Shown: positions 1-7,030 of the stretch, piece after piece
Numbering within the stretch: position 1 is the stretch's first letter
How the letters are laid out: each line of letters begins with the position of its first letter
Origin: CASQEL01 sp036655975
GTDB taxonomy: Bacteria > Desulfobacterota > Desulfovibrionia > Desulfovibrionales > Desulfovibrionaceae
Direction of reading: 5' to 3'
Length of the DNA: 22,606 bases
Assembly (NCBI GenBank): GCA_036655975.1
Contig: JAVVPD010000035.1
Coordinates: forward strand, 1 to 22,606
Program-made: the position numbers and the translations under genes
Notes under the pieces: model-generated
The model's input: the letters and a program-made list of their open reading frames with translations, nothing else
Databases searched by the model: none
What the model was told of the DNA's origin: nothing

Positions 1-528
1 CGGGGCGAATTGCCGAACAATACCTTGGTGAGCACCGTCATGAGCAATATGGCCTTGGAAGTGTTCATGAAAGAGCGCGGTGGCTCTCTTGTACGCACGG
101 CGGTGGGCGATCGCTATGTGACTGAAACCATGCGCCAGACCGGGGCTATGCTCGGCGGTGAACAATCTGGGCATATCATTTTTCAGCAATACAGCACCAC
201 GGGTGATGGCTTGCTGGCGGGCTTGCAAATTTTGCGTATTATGTGCGAAAAACATCGTCCTTTATCTGAACTAGCTGGATTACTTATACCTTTTCCTCAA
301 GAGTTGATCAATGTCAAGGTGGAGAAAAAAATACCCTTTGACCAAAGCCCCGCAGTGGGGGAAGCTATAAGTAAGGTGGAGGCAGAGCTGGGCGCACGCG
401 GTCGAGTGCTGTTGCGCTATTCGGGAACGGAGTCTTTATGCAGAGTTATGGTGGAAGGTGAAGACCCACAGCAGGTGCGCCGCCATGCGGAATATCTTGC
501 GGAAGTGGTGCAAGCGCATTTGCGCTAA
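1..528 (+). CDS. glmM: Phosphoglucosamine mutase, C-terminal part (partial, 5' end outside window)
   Basis: The reading frame is open from the first base, so the gene starts upstream; about 175 C-terminal codons are present. GlmM interconverts glucosamine-6-phosphate and glucosamine-1-phosphate in the cytoplasm, feeding UDP-GlcNAc, peptidoglycan and LPS synthesis. Two hallmarks of the alpha-D-phosphohexomutase superfamily are visible. The sugar-binding loop GGEQSGH lies at 154-174. The C-terminal phosphate-binding loop RYSGTES, followed by a CRVMVEGED stretch, lies at 415-450; the usual form is SGTEP, so the final Ser is a small deviation. The R-VMVEGE ending favours GlmM over phosphomannomutase. 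The next gene, galU, is also a nucleotide-sugar gene, which fits an envelope-precursor cluster. The catalytic serine loop lies upstream of the window and cannot be checked. Confidence 0.9.
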   Translation, partial: RGELPNNTLVSTVMSNMALEVFMKERGGSLVRTAVGDRYVTETMRQTGAMLGGEQSGHIIFQQYSTTGDGLLAGLQILRIMCEKHRPLSELAGLLIPFPQELINVKVEKKIPFDQSPAVGEAISKVEAELGARGRVLLRYSGTESLCRVMVEGEDPQQVRRHAEYLAEVVQAHLR

Positions 529-575
529 TGTGCTGATAAAAATTGTGTAAATAATCTAAAAATGTATCTCTTTGG

Positions 576-605
576 TTGACACGTAAGATGTTGATATTTT
601 ATAGT
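576..605 (+). promoter_or_regulatory. Candidate sigma-70 promoter for galU
   Basis: A consensus -35 box TTGACA (576-581) is followed after 18 bp by TATAGT (600-605), in the 252-bp gap between glmM and galU. It would give a leader of about 165 nt before the galU start. A second, weaker -10-like box (TATAAG, 697-702) lies nearer the gene. Short inverted arms TTGAT and ATCAA flank the -10 region, but they are too short to call an operator. I see no terminator for glmM in this gap. Confidence 0.5.
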
Positions 606-780
606 TGAATCAAGATTTATATACGGGTTGGATCATTAGTGGATTCGGCACTGTCACGAGCTGTTGATTCTTGGTTGTACTGCATACTGCTCAATATATA
701 AGGCCGATGGCCCCTGCTTTGCATTGCTGCGCTTTAGCTGTCGGGCTTCCTCGTTTCGAACACCCTAGAGGAGCTGTGTT

Positions 781-1653
781 ATGAAGAACATTCGCAAGGT
801 TGTCATCCCCGTGGCTGGATGGGGCACACGTTCTTTACCTGCAAGTAAGAACATTCCTAAAGAAATGCTTCCTATTTATAACAAACCCGTTATCCAATAC
901 GTGGTTGAAGAAGCTATCCAATCGGGCATTAAAGATGTTATTTTTGTGACGAATCGGGATAAGAACGTCATTGAAGATCACTTTGACTACAATTTACAAT
1001 TGGAAGATGTTCTTGAACGCGCGGGGAAGTTGGATAAGCTGAAGCTTATCCGTGATGTGGCTGAAATGGTCAATATCATGTCCGTGCGTCAAAAAAAGCA
1101 ATTGGGTTTGGGGCATGCGGTGCTGTGCGCCAAAGAACTGGTGTGTGATGAACCCTTTGCCGTGATGGTGGGCGACGACCTGATGTTTGGGGGGGTTCCC
1201 GGCGTCAAGCAGCTTGTTGACGTGGCTATGGCGGAAAATATGCCTGTTATTGGGGTTATGGAAGTCCCGCAGGATAAAGTCAGCCGTTACGGGATTATTG
1301 ATGGAGAAGAAGTCTCCCCCGGTGTCTATAGGGTTAATGACATGGTGGAAAAACCTGATGTCGATAAAGCCCCTTCGCGCTTGGCTATTGTGGGGCGTTA
1401 TGTCCTTACCCCTGATATTTTTGATTATCTTGAAAAAGTGCAGCCCGGACACGGTGGTGAAATCCAACTGACCGATGCGCTGCAAGCCCTTGCCAAAGAT
1501 AAAGGCATGATGGCGGTAAAAATGGCCGGAATCCGCTTTGATGCGGGGGATTGGGCGGAATATCTCACGGCAAATGTGTATTTTGCCTTGCAAGAAGAAA
1601 GCTTGCGCTATGAACTCATTGGCCTGTTGAAAAATATTTTGCAATTTGACTAA
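781..1653 (+). CDS. galU: UTP--glucose-1-phosphate uridylyltransferase
   Basis: This 290-residue protein has the normal length for bacterial GalU, which makes UDP-glucose and pyrophosphate from UTP and glucose-1-phosphate. It opens with the nucleotidyltransferase signature G-W-G-T-R-S-L-P (13-20), followed by the IPKEMLP motif (25-31). The central metal and sugar region GDDL starts near residue 131, the EKP motif (190-192) provides the substrate-binding Lys191, and GGEIQLTDAL follows. The Trp in G-W-G-T-R replaces the Leu common in enterobacterial GalU. An AGGAG-like ribosome site (about 767-771) precedes the ATG at a suitable distance. A candidate promoter lies upstream at 576-605 and an intrinsic terminator directly downstream, so galU is probably transcribed alone or with glmM. 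It is clearly distinct from RfbA-type thymidylyltransferases by the IPKEMLP and EKP context. Confidence 0.95.
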   Translation: MKNIRKVVIPVAGWGTRSLPASKNIPKEMLPIYNKPVIQYVVEEAIQSGIKDVIFVTNRDKNVIEDHFDYNLQLEDVLERAGKLDKLKLIRDVAEMVNIMSVRQKKQLGLGHAVLCAKELVCDEPFAVMVGDDLMFGGVPGVKQLVDVAMAENMPVIGVMEVPQDKVSRYGIIDGEEVSPGVYRVNDMVEKPDVDKAPSRLAIVGRYVLTPDIFDYLEKVQPGHGGEIQLTDALQALAKDKGMMAVKMAGIRFDAGDWAEYLTANVYFALQEESLRYELIGLLKNILQFD

Positions 1654-1706
1654 AAAATTTATCGGTCTCTTGCCTTGGCACGAGGCTTATTGGCAGCAAT
1701 AACATA

Positions 1707-1751
1707 GGCTTTCCCCTCAGGTATGCCACTAAGGGGAAAGCTTTTGTGTTT
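1707..1751 (+). terminator. Intrinsic terminator after galU
   Basis: GCTTTCCCCT (1708-1717) pairs perfectly with AGGGGAAAGC (1732-1741) around a 14-nt loop and is followed by TTTTGTGTTTTT. The hairpin ends only about 20 nt before the priA start codon, so it also occupies the priA leader. Confidence 0.85.
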
Positions 1752-1770
1752 TTAAAATATCTGGTTATAT

Positions 1771-4140
1771 ATGAATTATTCCATAGCATTGCTGAGTCCT
1801 CCGTATAGCACTTTGACCTATACCTGCCCAGAGTATTTGCCTGCGGCTTTGCTGCGCGCGGGCATGCGGGTGGCTGTGCCTTTGGGGAAGGGGGCTTGGC
1901 GCGTGGGGATGATTTTGCGCGAGGCGGTGGCACCGGCAGGCACGGAGACCGCTTTTACCTTACGTCCTGTATTCTGGCCTTTGGAGCGGCAGCCTTTGTT
2001 GTCGGCGGAGCACATGGATATGGTGGAGCAATTGTCGTTACGGCAATATTCTACCCCCGGCAATATTTTAGGGCACATCCTCCCCTTGGGTTTGCGTACC
2101 ACCAAGGTGCGCTTGCGGTATTTTGACGGAGCACAGCCCCAATTATTCAGCCTTAAGGCCTTAGGGGCATTGGCGGCGGATAAGTTACGGGAATTGGTTG
2201 AAGCTTTCGTGCGGGGGCAGGCAGATATGCTGGCGGCGGTCAGTAATGCGGCAGCCGGAGAAGTGTGCGTATTGGCCTGTGATCCGCCGTGGCCTGTGCG
2301 GCCTTCAGCCCAGCGTCAAAGGGAAGTATTGGAATATTTGTTGGAGCATGGGGCCATTACGCGGCACAGTTTAGTAAAGGCCTTGGGGCGGGCCAGCAGT
2401 GCGGCCTTGCGTCAATTGCTCACGCGCGGTCAGGTAAATATCCGCCCTATGGATACGGAGCTAGAGCCAGACGAGGCGGCCCGTGCCCATGCGGCCTTGC
2501 TGCCGCCGCCTCCGGCGGCATTTGTGCTTTCCCACGCGCAACAGGCCGCATTGCGGATTTTTATAGCGGATATGGATGCGGGAAAGGCCGCCAGCCATGT
2601 GCTCTTTGGCGTGACAGGCAGCGGCAAAACAGCAGTGTATTTAGAATTAGCCCGTGAGTGTCTTGCGCGCGGGCGCTCCATTATACTGTTAGCTCCTGAA
2701 GTGGCGCTCGCACTTAAGTTACGCCGTGATGCTGCCTGTACTTTGCCACATTTGCCTGTATTTTTTTTTCACGGTTATCAGAGCCCGGCCTTGCGTGAGC
2801 GCACGTTCCGGGAATTGGCTTTACGCCGCGAGCCTTGCATTGTGGTGGGCACGCGATCAGCGCTGTTTTTGCCCATTCCTCGCTTGGGGGCGGTGGTGCT
2901 GGATGAAGAGCATGATTCCTCGTTTAAACAGGATGAAGGCTTGAATTATCAGGCCAAGGAGGTAGCTTGGTTTCGGGTAGCCCAAAATAAGGCTTTATTG
3001 ATACTTGGCTCCGCCACGCCTGACGTGAAAACTTTTCACGCCGTGGAGCAGGGGCGCCTGTCACTGGTGCGTTTGCCGGAAAGGGTGGGGGGGGGCACCT
3101 TGCCCGCCATTCAACTGGTGGACATTACCAGCCTTGCGGGCAGTGAATCCTTACTCGCTCCTGAAAGTGAGGTCGCGCTGAAAGAAACCTTGCAGCGCGG
3201 TGAACAGGCGGTGGTATTGTTGAACAGGCGGGGCTATGCGCCCCTTATGTATTGCCTCGATTGCCATAGTGTGGCCCGCTGCCCGCATTGTGAAATAGGG
3301 CTGACCTATCATAAAGGGCGTGAAAGACTGGTGTGCCATTATTGCGGCTATTCTGTGCCCTTCCCTTCGCCCTGTACCACCTGCAAGGGGATGCATTATT
3401 TGCCCATGGGGGAAGGCACGGAAAAATTGGCCGAAAGCTTAAGTACGCTCATGCCCCCGCAGACACAGGTGTTGCGTTTGGATCGGGACAGCACCCGCCG
3501 CCCTGGGCGCATGGAAGAAATTTTGGAGGCTTTTGCCCGGCAGGAGGCGCAAATTTTAGTGGGCACACAAATGTTGTCCAAGGGGCATCACTTCCCCAAT
3601 GTTACCCTAGCCTTGGTGGCGGATGGGGATTTGGGCTTGAATCTGCCGGACTATCGGGCCGCAGAGCGTACCTTTCAATTGCTGGTGCAGTCGGCGGGGC
3701 GGGCCGGCCGTGGGAGCAAGCCGGGCAAGGTGATCATTCAAACCCGCGATACCAGCCATTATTGTTGGAAATATATTCAACAAGCGGATTTTGAAGGCTT
3801 TTATGCTGATGAAATTCAGCGCCGCCAACGCCGCTTGTATCCGCCTTTTGTGTATCTTGCGCTTATCCGTATAAACTATGCGGTTGAGTATGCCGAAGGC
3901 CCGAGCCGTATGGCGGCTTTAGCAAGTTTTATGCGCGGCCTTGGCCGAGAAATGGAACTGACCGTGCTGGGGCCTGCCCCCGCCCCCTTGGCTTTATTGC
4001 GGGGGCGTAAGCGCTTTCACTGCCTCCTAAAAGGACACGATTGGGCCAAATTGCGCCAGTTTTTTGCCACTGTGCAGCAGAAATTTAGTACGCAGCAGCT
4101 CAGAATTGTTCTTGACCTTGACCCTGTGAATATGCTTTAA
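1771..4140 (+). CDS. priA: Primosomal protein N' (replication restart helicase PriA)
   Basis: A 789-residue DEAH-type 3'-5' helicase that recognises stalled forks and recombination intermediates and reloads the replisome. The N-terminal DNA-binding domain starts at residue 1 (the L-x-Y-x-x-P-E and R-V-x-V-P-x-G patterns), so the ATG at 1771 must be the start even though no Shine-Dalgarno is visible. Walker A GVTGSGKT is at 280-287 and the DEEH box at 378-381. Eight zinc-binding cysteines are present in four CxxC pairs: 495/498, 504/507, 522/525 and 535/538. The C-terminal helicase lobe carries GTQMLSKGHHF and the QSAGRAGRG arginine-finger motif. It is slightly longer than E. coli PriA (732). 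It sits between two terminators, so it is probably monocistronic. It contains T9 (2761-2769) and G9 (3087-3095) runs, both in frame. Confidence 0.96.
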   Translation: MNYSIALLSPPYSTLTYTCPEYLPAALLRAGMRVAVPLGKGAWRVGMILREAVAPAGTETAFTLRPVFWPLERQPLLSAEHMDMVEQLSLRQYSTPGNILGHILPLGLRTTKVRLRYFDGAQPQLFSLKALGALAADKLRELVEAFVRGQADMLAAVSNAAAGEVCVLACDPPWPVRPSAQRQREVLEYLLEHGAITRHSLVKALGRASSAALRQLLTRGQVNIRPMDTELEPDEAARAHAALLPPPPAAFVLSHAQQAALRIFIADMDAGKAASHVLFGVTGSGKTAVYLELARECLARGRSIILLAPEVALALKLRRDAACTLPHLPVFFFHGYQSPALRERTFRELALRREPCIVVGTRSALFLPIPRLGAVVLDEEHDSSFKQDEGLNYQAKEVAWFRVAQNKALLILGSATPDVKTFHAVEQGRLSLVRLPERVGGGTLPAIQLVDITSLAGSESLLAPESEVALKETLQRGEQAVVLLNRRGYAPLMYCLDCHSVARCPHCEIGLTYHKGRERLVCHYCGYSVPFPSPCTTCKGMHYLPMGEGTEKLAESLSTLMPPQTQVLRLDRDSTRRPGRMEEILEAFARQEAQILVGTQMLSKGHHFPNVTLALVADGDLGLNLPDYRAAERTFQLLVQSAGRAGRGSKPGKVIIQTRDTSHYCWKYIQQADFEGFYADEIQRRQRRLYPPFVYLALIRINYAVEYAEGPSRMAALASFMRGLGREMELTVLGPAPAPLALLRGRKRFHCLLKGHDWAKLRQFFATVQQKFSTQQLRIVLDLDPVNML

Positions 4141-4160
4141 CAGCACACCTGTTTTTACTT

Positions 4161-4216
4161 GTGTTACTGCAAAAAAGCAAAGTATTACAAAATAATACTA
4201 GAGTAACACTTTTTTT
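4161..4216 (+). terminator. Nested-palindrome terminator between priA and fadL
   Basis: An outer stem GTGTTACT (4161-4168) / AGTAACAC (4202-4209) encloses an inner stem AGTATT (4181-4186) / AATACT (4194-4199). A run of seven T (4210-4216) follows at once. The outer stem plus T-run fits Rho-independent termination of priA. The nested AT-rich arms could also serve as a protein-binding site for the downstream gene, whose start lies about 50 nt further on. Confidence 0.7.
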
Positions 4217-4267
4217 GTGGTGTGTTTCCCCTTTTCCCCTAACTGTGTGGTCGCAGCAAGAGGCTTT

Positions 4268-5569
4268 ATGAAACGTTCTCCCCTTCTCTTATTCTCACGT
4301 TGTGTATTGTGGTGTCTGTGTGTGTTTTCTACAATAATTGTGAGTACTCCCGTTGTTCGTGCGGAAGGATTTTCCATGACGGAATGGAGCGCCCGTGGCC
4401 TCAGTTTGGCGGGGGGCATGGTTGCCCGCGCGGATGACGCTTCGGCCATTGCCTATAACGCCGCCGGCATTACGCAATTGCCGGGAACCCAATTGATGGG
4501 CGGTATTACGGTTATTTCGCCTTACGGCTCCATTGAAAATAATCTTGCAGGGGGGGGGACGCACACCACCCATGTCAAGCCTGCCGTGTGGACCCCTTTT
4601 CACGGCTACATTACCCACCAGTTGAACGACAATGTGTGGTTGGGCTTCGGCGTGTTTTCGCGTTTTGGCTTGGGCAACAGCTACAGCGGCACGTGGGCTG
4701 GTCGGTATAATGTGTATGACGTAGGCTTGCAAACCTTCTCTGCCGTGCCCACCATTGCCTATAAAATTAACGATATGTTCTCCGTCTCCCTGGGCGTAGA
4801 ATTGATGTATCTGAGCTTATACGAAGGCGTGAAAGTGCCGGATGTGGATATGGCTACGCGTAAATTACGTGATAATGATATGCAGTTGAACGGTTCAAGC
4901 CTTGGCGTGGGCCTACACGCGGGGGTGCATGCCCGTTTCAACGACCAATGGTCTGCCGGGCTGACCTATAAAAGCCAAGTGACCCAACAAGTGCACGGGG
5001 ATGCGAAATTTGACTATCAAGGGAAAAGTCCCATCGCAAAAATGAATATGAAAGATTCCGATATTAATGGCACGCTGCAATTGCCGGACTCCGTTTCCTT
5101 TGCCGTGGCCTATAAACCCATTGATCGTTTAAGTTTTGAAGTAGGCACCGTTTGGACACGCTGGTCTACGTACAATGCGTTGAATATTTATTTTGATGAT
5201 CCTTCTGGCTATCGTTCCATCAACAATAAAGAATGGCGTGACGGCTGGAATGTTAATGCCAGTGTGGAATATAAGGCCCTTGATTGGCTGACCTTGCGCG
5301 CCGGCTATTGGTATGAAAGCCCTGTGGTGAATAGCAGTTATTCTGACTACATGCTGCCCACCAATGGCCGCGATGTGGTCACCATGGGCGCGGGCTTCAA
5401 CTGGGATAATTGGACTTTGGACGTGGCCTATGCCCATATCTGGATTCATGCCTTAAGCTATAATGACAGTACGAGCACCGGAGTGCATGTTGCCAAAGCT
5501 ACCACAGGCGGTAAAACCAAAAATACGGAGGCGGATATGTTTACCGTTTCCTTGGGGTATACGTTTTAA
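4268..5569 (+). CDS. FadL/TodX (OmpP1) family outer-membrane hydrophobic-compound channel
   Basis: I chose the ATG at 4268 because an AAGAGG ribosome site (4258-4263) precedes it and because it gives a textbook signal peptide: basic MKR, a long hydrophobic core, and cleavage after VRA (about residue 33). A GTG start at 4217 would place extra residues ahead of the signal. The result is 433 residues. The mature N-terminus EGFSMTEWSARG and the later ARADDASAIAYNAAGIT block are the hallmark of FadL-type 14-stranded barrels, where the N-terminus plugs the pore. The C-terminus ends in an aromatic residue within a VSLGYTF strand, the usual BAM recognition ending. Members carry long-chain fatty acids or aromatic hydrocarbons across the outer membrane; the substrate here is unknown. 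A G9 tract (4550-4558) encodes three consecutive glycines at residues 95-97. The gene has its own strong terminator, so it stands alone. Confidence 0.88.
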   Translation: MKRSPLLLFSRCVLWCLCVFSTIIVSTPVVRAEGFSMTEWSARGLSLAGGMVARADDASAIAYNAAGITQLPGTQLMGGITVISPYGSIENNLAGGGTHTTHVKPAVWTPFHGYITHQLNDNVWLGFGVFSRFGLGNSYSGTWAGRYNVYDVGLQTFSAVPTIAYKINDMFSVSLGVELMYLSLYEGVKVPDVDMATRKLRDNDMQLNGSSLGVGLHAGVHARFNDQWSAGLTYKSQVTQQVHGDAKFDYQGKSPIAKMNMKDSDINGTLQLPDSVSFAVAYKPIDRLSFEVGTVWTRWSTYNALNIYFDDPSGYRSINNKEWRDGWNVNASVEYKALDWLTLRAGYWYESPVVNSSYSDYMLPTNGRDVVTMGAGFNWDNWTLDVAYAHIWIHALSYNDSTSTGVHVAKATTGGKTKNTEADMFTVSLGYTF

Positions 5570-5596
5570 AGCGTATAAAGCTCTAAAAATTTTATA

Positions 5597-5634
5597 AAAC
5601 ACGGGTCTTTCTGCACAGGAAGACCCGTGTTTTT
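5597..5634 (+). terminator. Strong intrinsic terminator after the FadL-type gene
   Basis: A perfect 13-bp stem is formed by AAACACGGGTCTT (5597-5609) and AAGACCCGTGTTT (5620-5632). It has a 10-nt loop and ends in a run of five T (5630-5634). Confidence 0.93.
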
Positions 5635-5706
5635 CCTTGCCATATACTCCCGAAGTATCCTACATTTTTATGAGCCATTACTCACTGTTACTTTACGAGG
5701 CGGAAC

Positions 5707-7020
5707 ATGAACAAAAAAGAGACGCAAGCCGTTTTGTCGGTGGATACACTTATTCGGACACTGGGAACAGCAAAGATTGAATCAGCCTTGCCCTATAGGA
5801 CGTGGATGGACGATAAATTTGTTAAGCTGTTTGTAGACAGTGAATTGTCCGAAGATGTGGTTGAACCTGTTTTGGCAGATTTTGAAGCCGCAGGGCCGCG
5901 TAAAAAGTTGTATTTTGATCCGAGCCGGGCTAAATGCGCCATTGTGACCTGCGGAGGCTTATGCCCTGGTATTAATGATGTTATTCGCGCGCTGGTTATG
6001 GAAGCGCACCATGCCTATAACGTGCCCGCCATTTTGGGCATCCGCTATGGGCTTGAGGGCTTTATTCCCCGTCTGCATCATCCGGTGATGGAATTGCGTC
6101 CCGATATGGTTTCCAATATCCATATGTTTGGCGGTACCATGCTTGGTTCTTCCCGTGGCCCTCAACCACCTGAAGATATTGTTGATACCCTTGAACGTAT
6201 GAATGTGAGCGCGCTTTTCATTATCGGTGGTGATGGCACCATGAAGGCCGCCGCCGCCATTAGCCGAGAAGTGTCCGCCCGCAACTTGAAAATGTCCATC
6301 ATTGGGGTGCCAAAAACCATTGATAATGACATCAACTTTATTCCCCAATCCTTTGGCTTTGAAACCGCCGTGGATAAAGCCACTGAAGCTATCCAATGCG
6401 CGCATACCGAAGCCCAAGGCGTTCCCAACGGCATTGGTATTGTCAAATTGATGGGCCGTGAATCCGGTTTTATTGCGGCTCAGGCCACCTTGTCGCTCAA
6501 AGAAGTCAATTTTACGCTCATCCCTGAGGCGCCTTTTACCCTCCATGGTGAAGGCGGTCTGCTTCCCGCTCTTGAACAACGCCTGCTCAGTCGTAGACAT
6601 GCCGTTATTGTTGTTGCCGAAGGCGCGGGGCAGCAGCTCATGCAGAAAACCACCGCCACTGATGCCTCGGGTAATCCCGTGCTTGGTGATATTGCCTCCT
6701 TGCTCAAAACGGAAATTAAAAAATATCTGAATGAGCGTCATATTTCTTACAGTATTAAAATGATTGACCCAAGCTACATTATCCGCTCTGTGCCTGCCAA
6801 CGCCAATGACCGCGTGTATTGTGGCTTTCTTGGGCAACACGCCGTACACGCCGCCATGGCTGGGCGTACCGATATGGTTGTGGCGAAAATCCAAGACCGT
6901 TTTGTGCACCTGCCCTTCGAAATCGTGACCCGCATGCGCCGTCGTCTTAATGTTCATTCCGATTTTTGGCGCGCTGTTCTTGAGTCCACAGGCCAAAGCG
7001 TGTTAAAAGGGATGATGTAA
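5707..7020 (+). CDS. 6-phosphofructokinase, probably ATP-dependent (long TP0108/plant/trypanosome-type)
   Basis: This 437-residue protein phosphorylates fructose-6-phosphate at C1. It is longer than the 320-residue E. coli PfkA because of an N-terminal extension of about 75 residues typical of the group containing spirochete, plant and trypanosome enzymes. The phosphate-donor loop GGLCPGIND starts at residue 83. The GGDGT motif (174-178) has Gly where PPi-dependent enzymes have Asp, which argues for ATP. The catalytic PKTIDND motif (202-208) has Lys where E. coli PfkA has Gly; this combination is known from ATP-using trypanosomal PFK. The sugar-phosphate-binding MGRESG motif follows. A GAGG ribosome site (5697-5700) precedes the ATG. 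The stop is 10 nt from addA with no terminator between, so the gene likely leads a pfk-addA-addB unit. Donor specificity is inferred from residues only. Confidence 0.92.
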   Translation: MNKKETQAVLSVDTLIRTLGTAKIESALPYRTWMDDKFVKLFVDSELSEDVVEPVLADFEAAGPRKKLYFDPSRAKCAIVTCGGLCPGINDVIRALVMEAHHAYNVPAILGIRYGLEGFIPRLHHPVMELRPDMVSNIHMFGGTMLGSSRGPQPPEDIVDTLERMNVSALFIIGGDGTMKAAAAISREVSARNLKMSIIGVPKTIDNDINFIPQSFGFETAVDKATEAIQCAHTEAQGVPNGIGIVKLMGRESGFIAAQATLSLKEVNFTLIPEAPFTLHGEGGLLPALEQRLLSRRHAVIVVAEGAGQQLMQKTTATDASGNPVLGDIASLLKTEIKKYLNERHISYSIKMIDPSYIIRSVPANANDRVYCGFLGQHAVHAAMAGRTDMVVAKIQDRFVHLPFEIVTRMRRRLNVHSDFWRAVLESTGQSVLKGMM

Positions 7021-7030
7021 AAGGATTTTT

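Noticed and set aside
513..526. Short palindrome AGCGCA-TT-TGCGCT at the end of glmM as a terminator
   Set aside because: The 2-nt loop is too tight and no T-run follows.
4217..4267. GTG start giving the FadL-type protein 17 more residues
   Set aside because: It would begin right at the terminator T-run and put a non-signal segment before an obvious signal peptide. The ATG at 4268 has a ribosome site.
5959..6996. 345-residue open frame antisense to the phosphofructokinase gene (similarly 994-1644 antisense to galU)
   Set aside because: Both lie wholly inside well-identified genes in the opposite strand and show no recognisable domain. The composition is His/Asn/Gly-rich, typical of a shadow frame, and stop-free antisense frames arise from codon bias.
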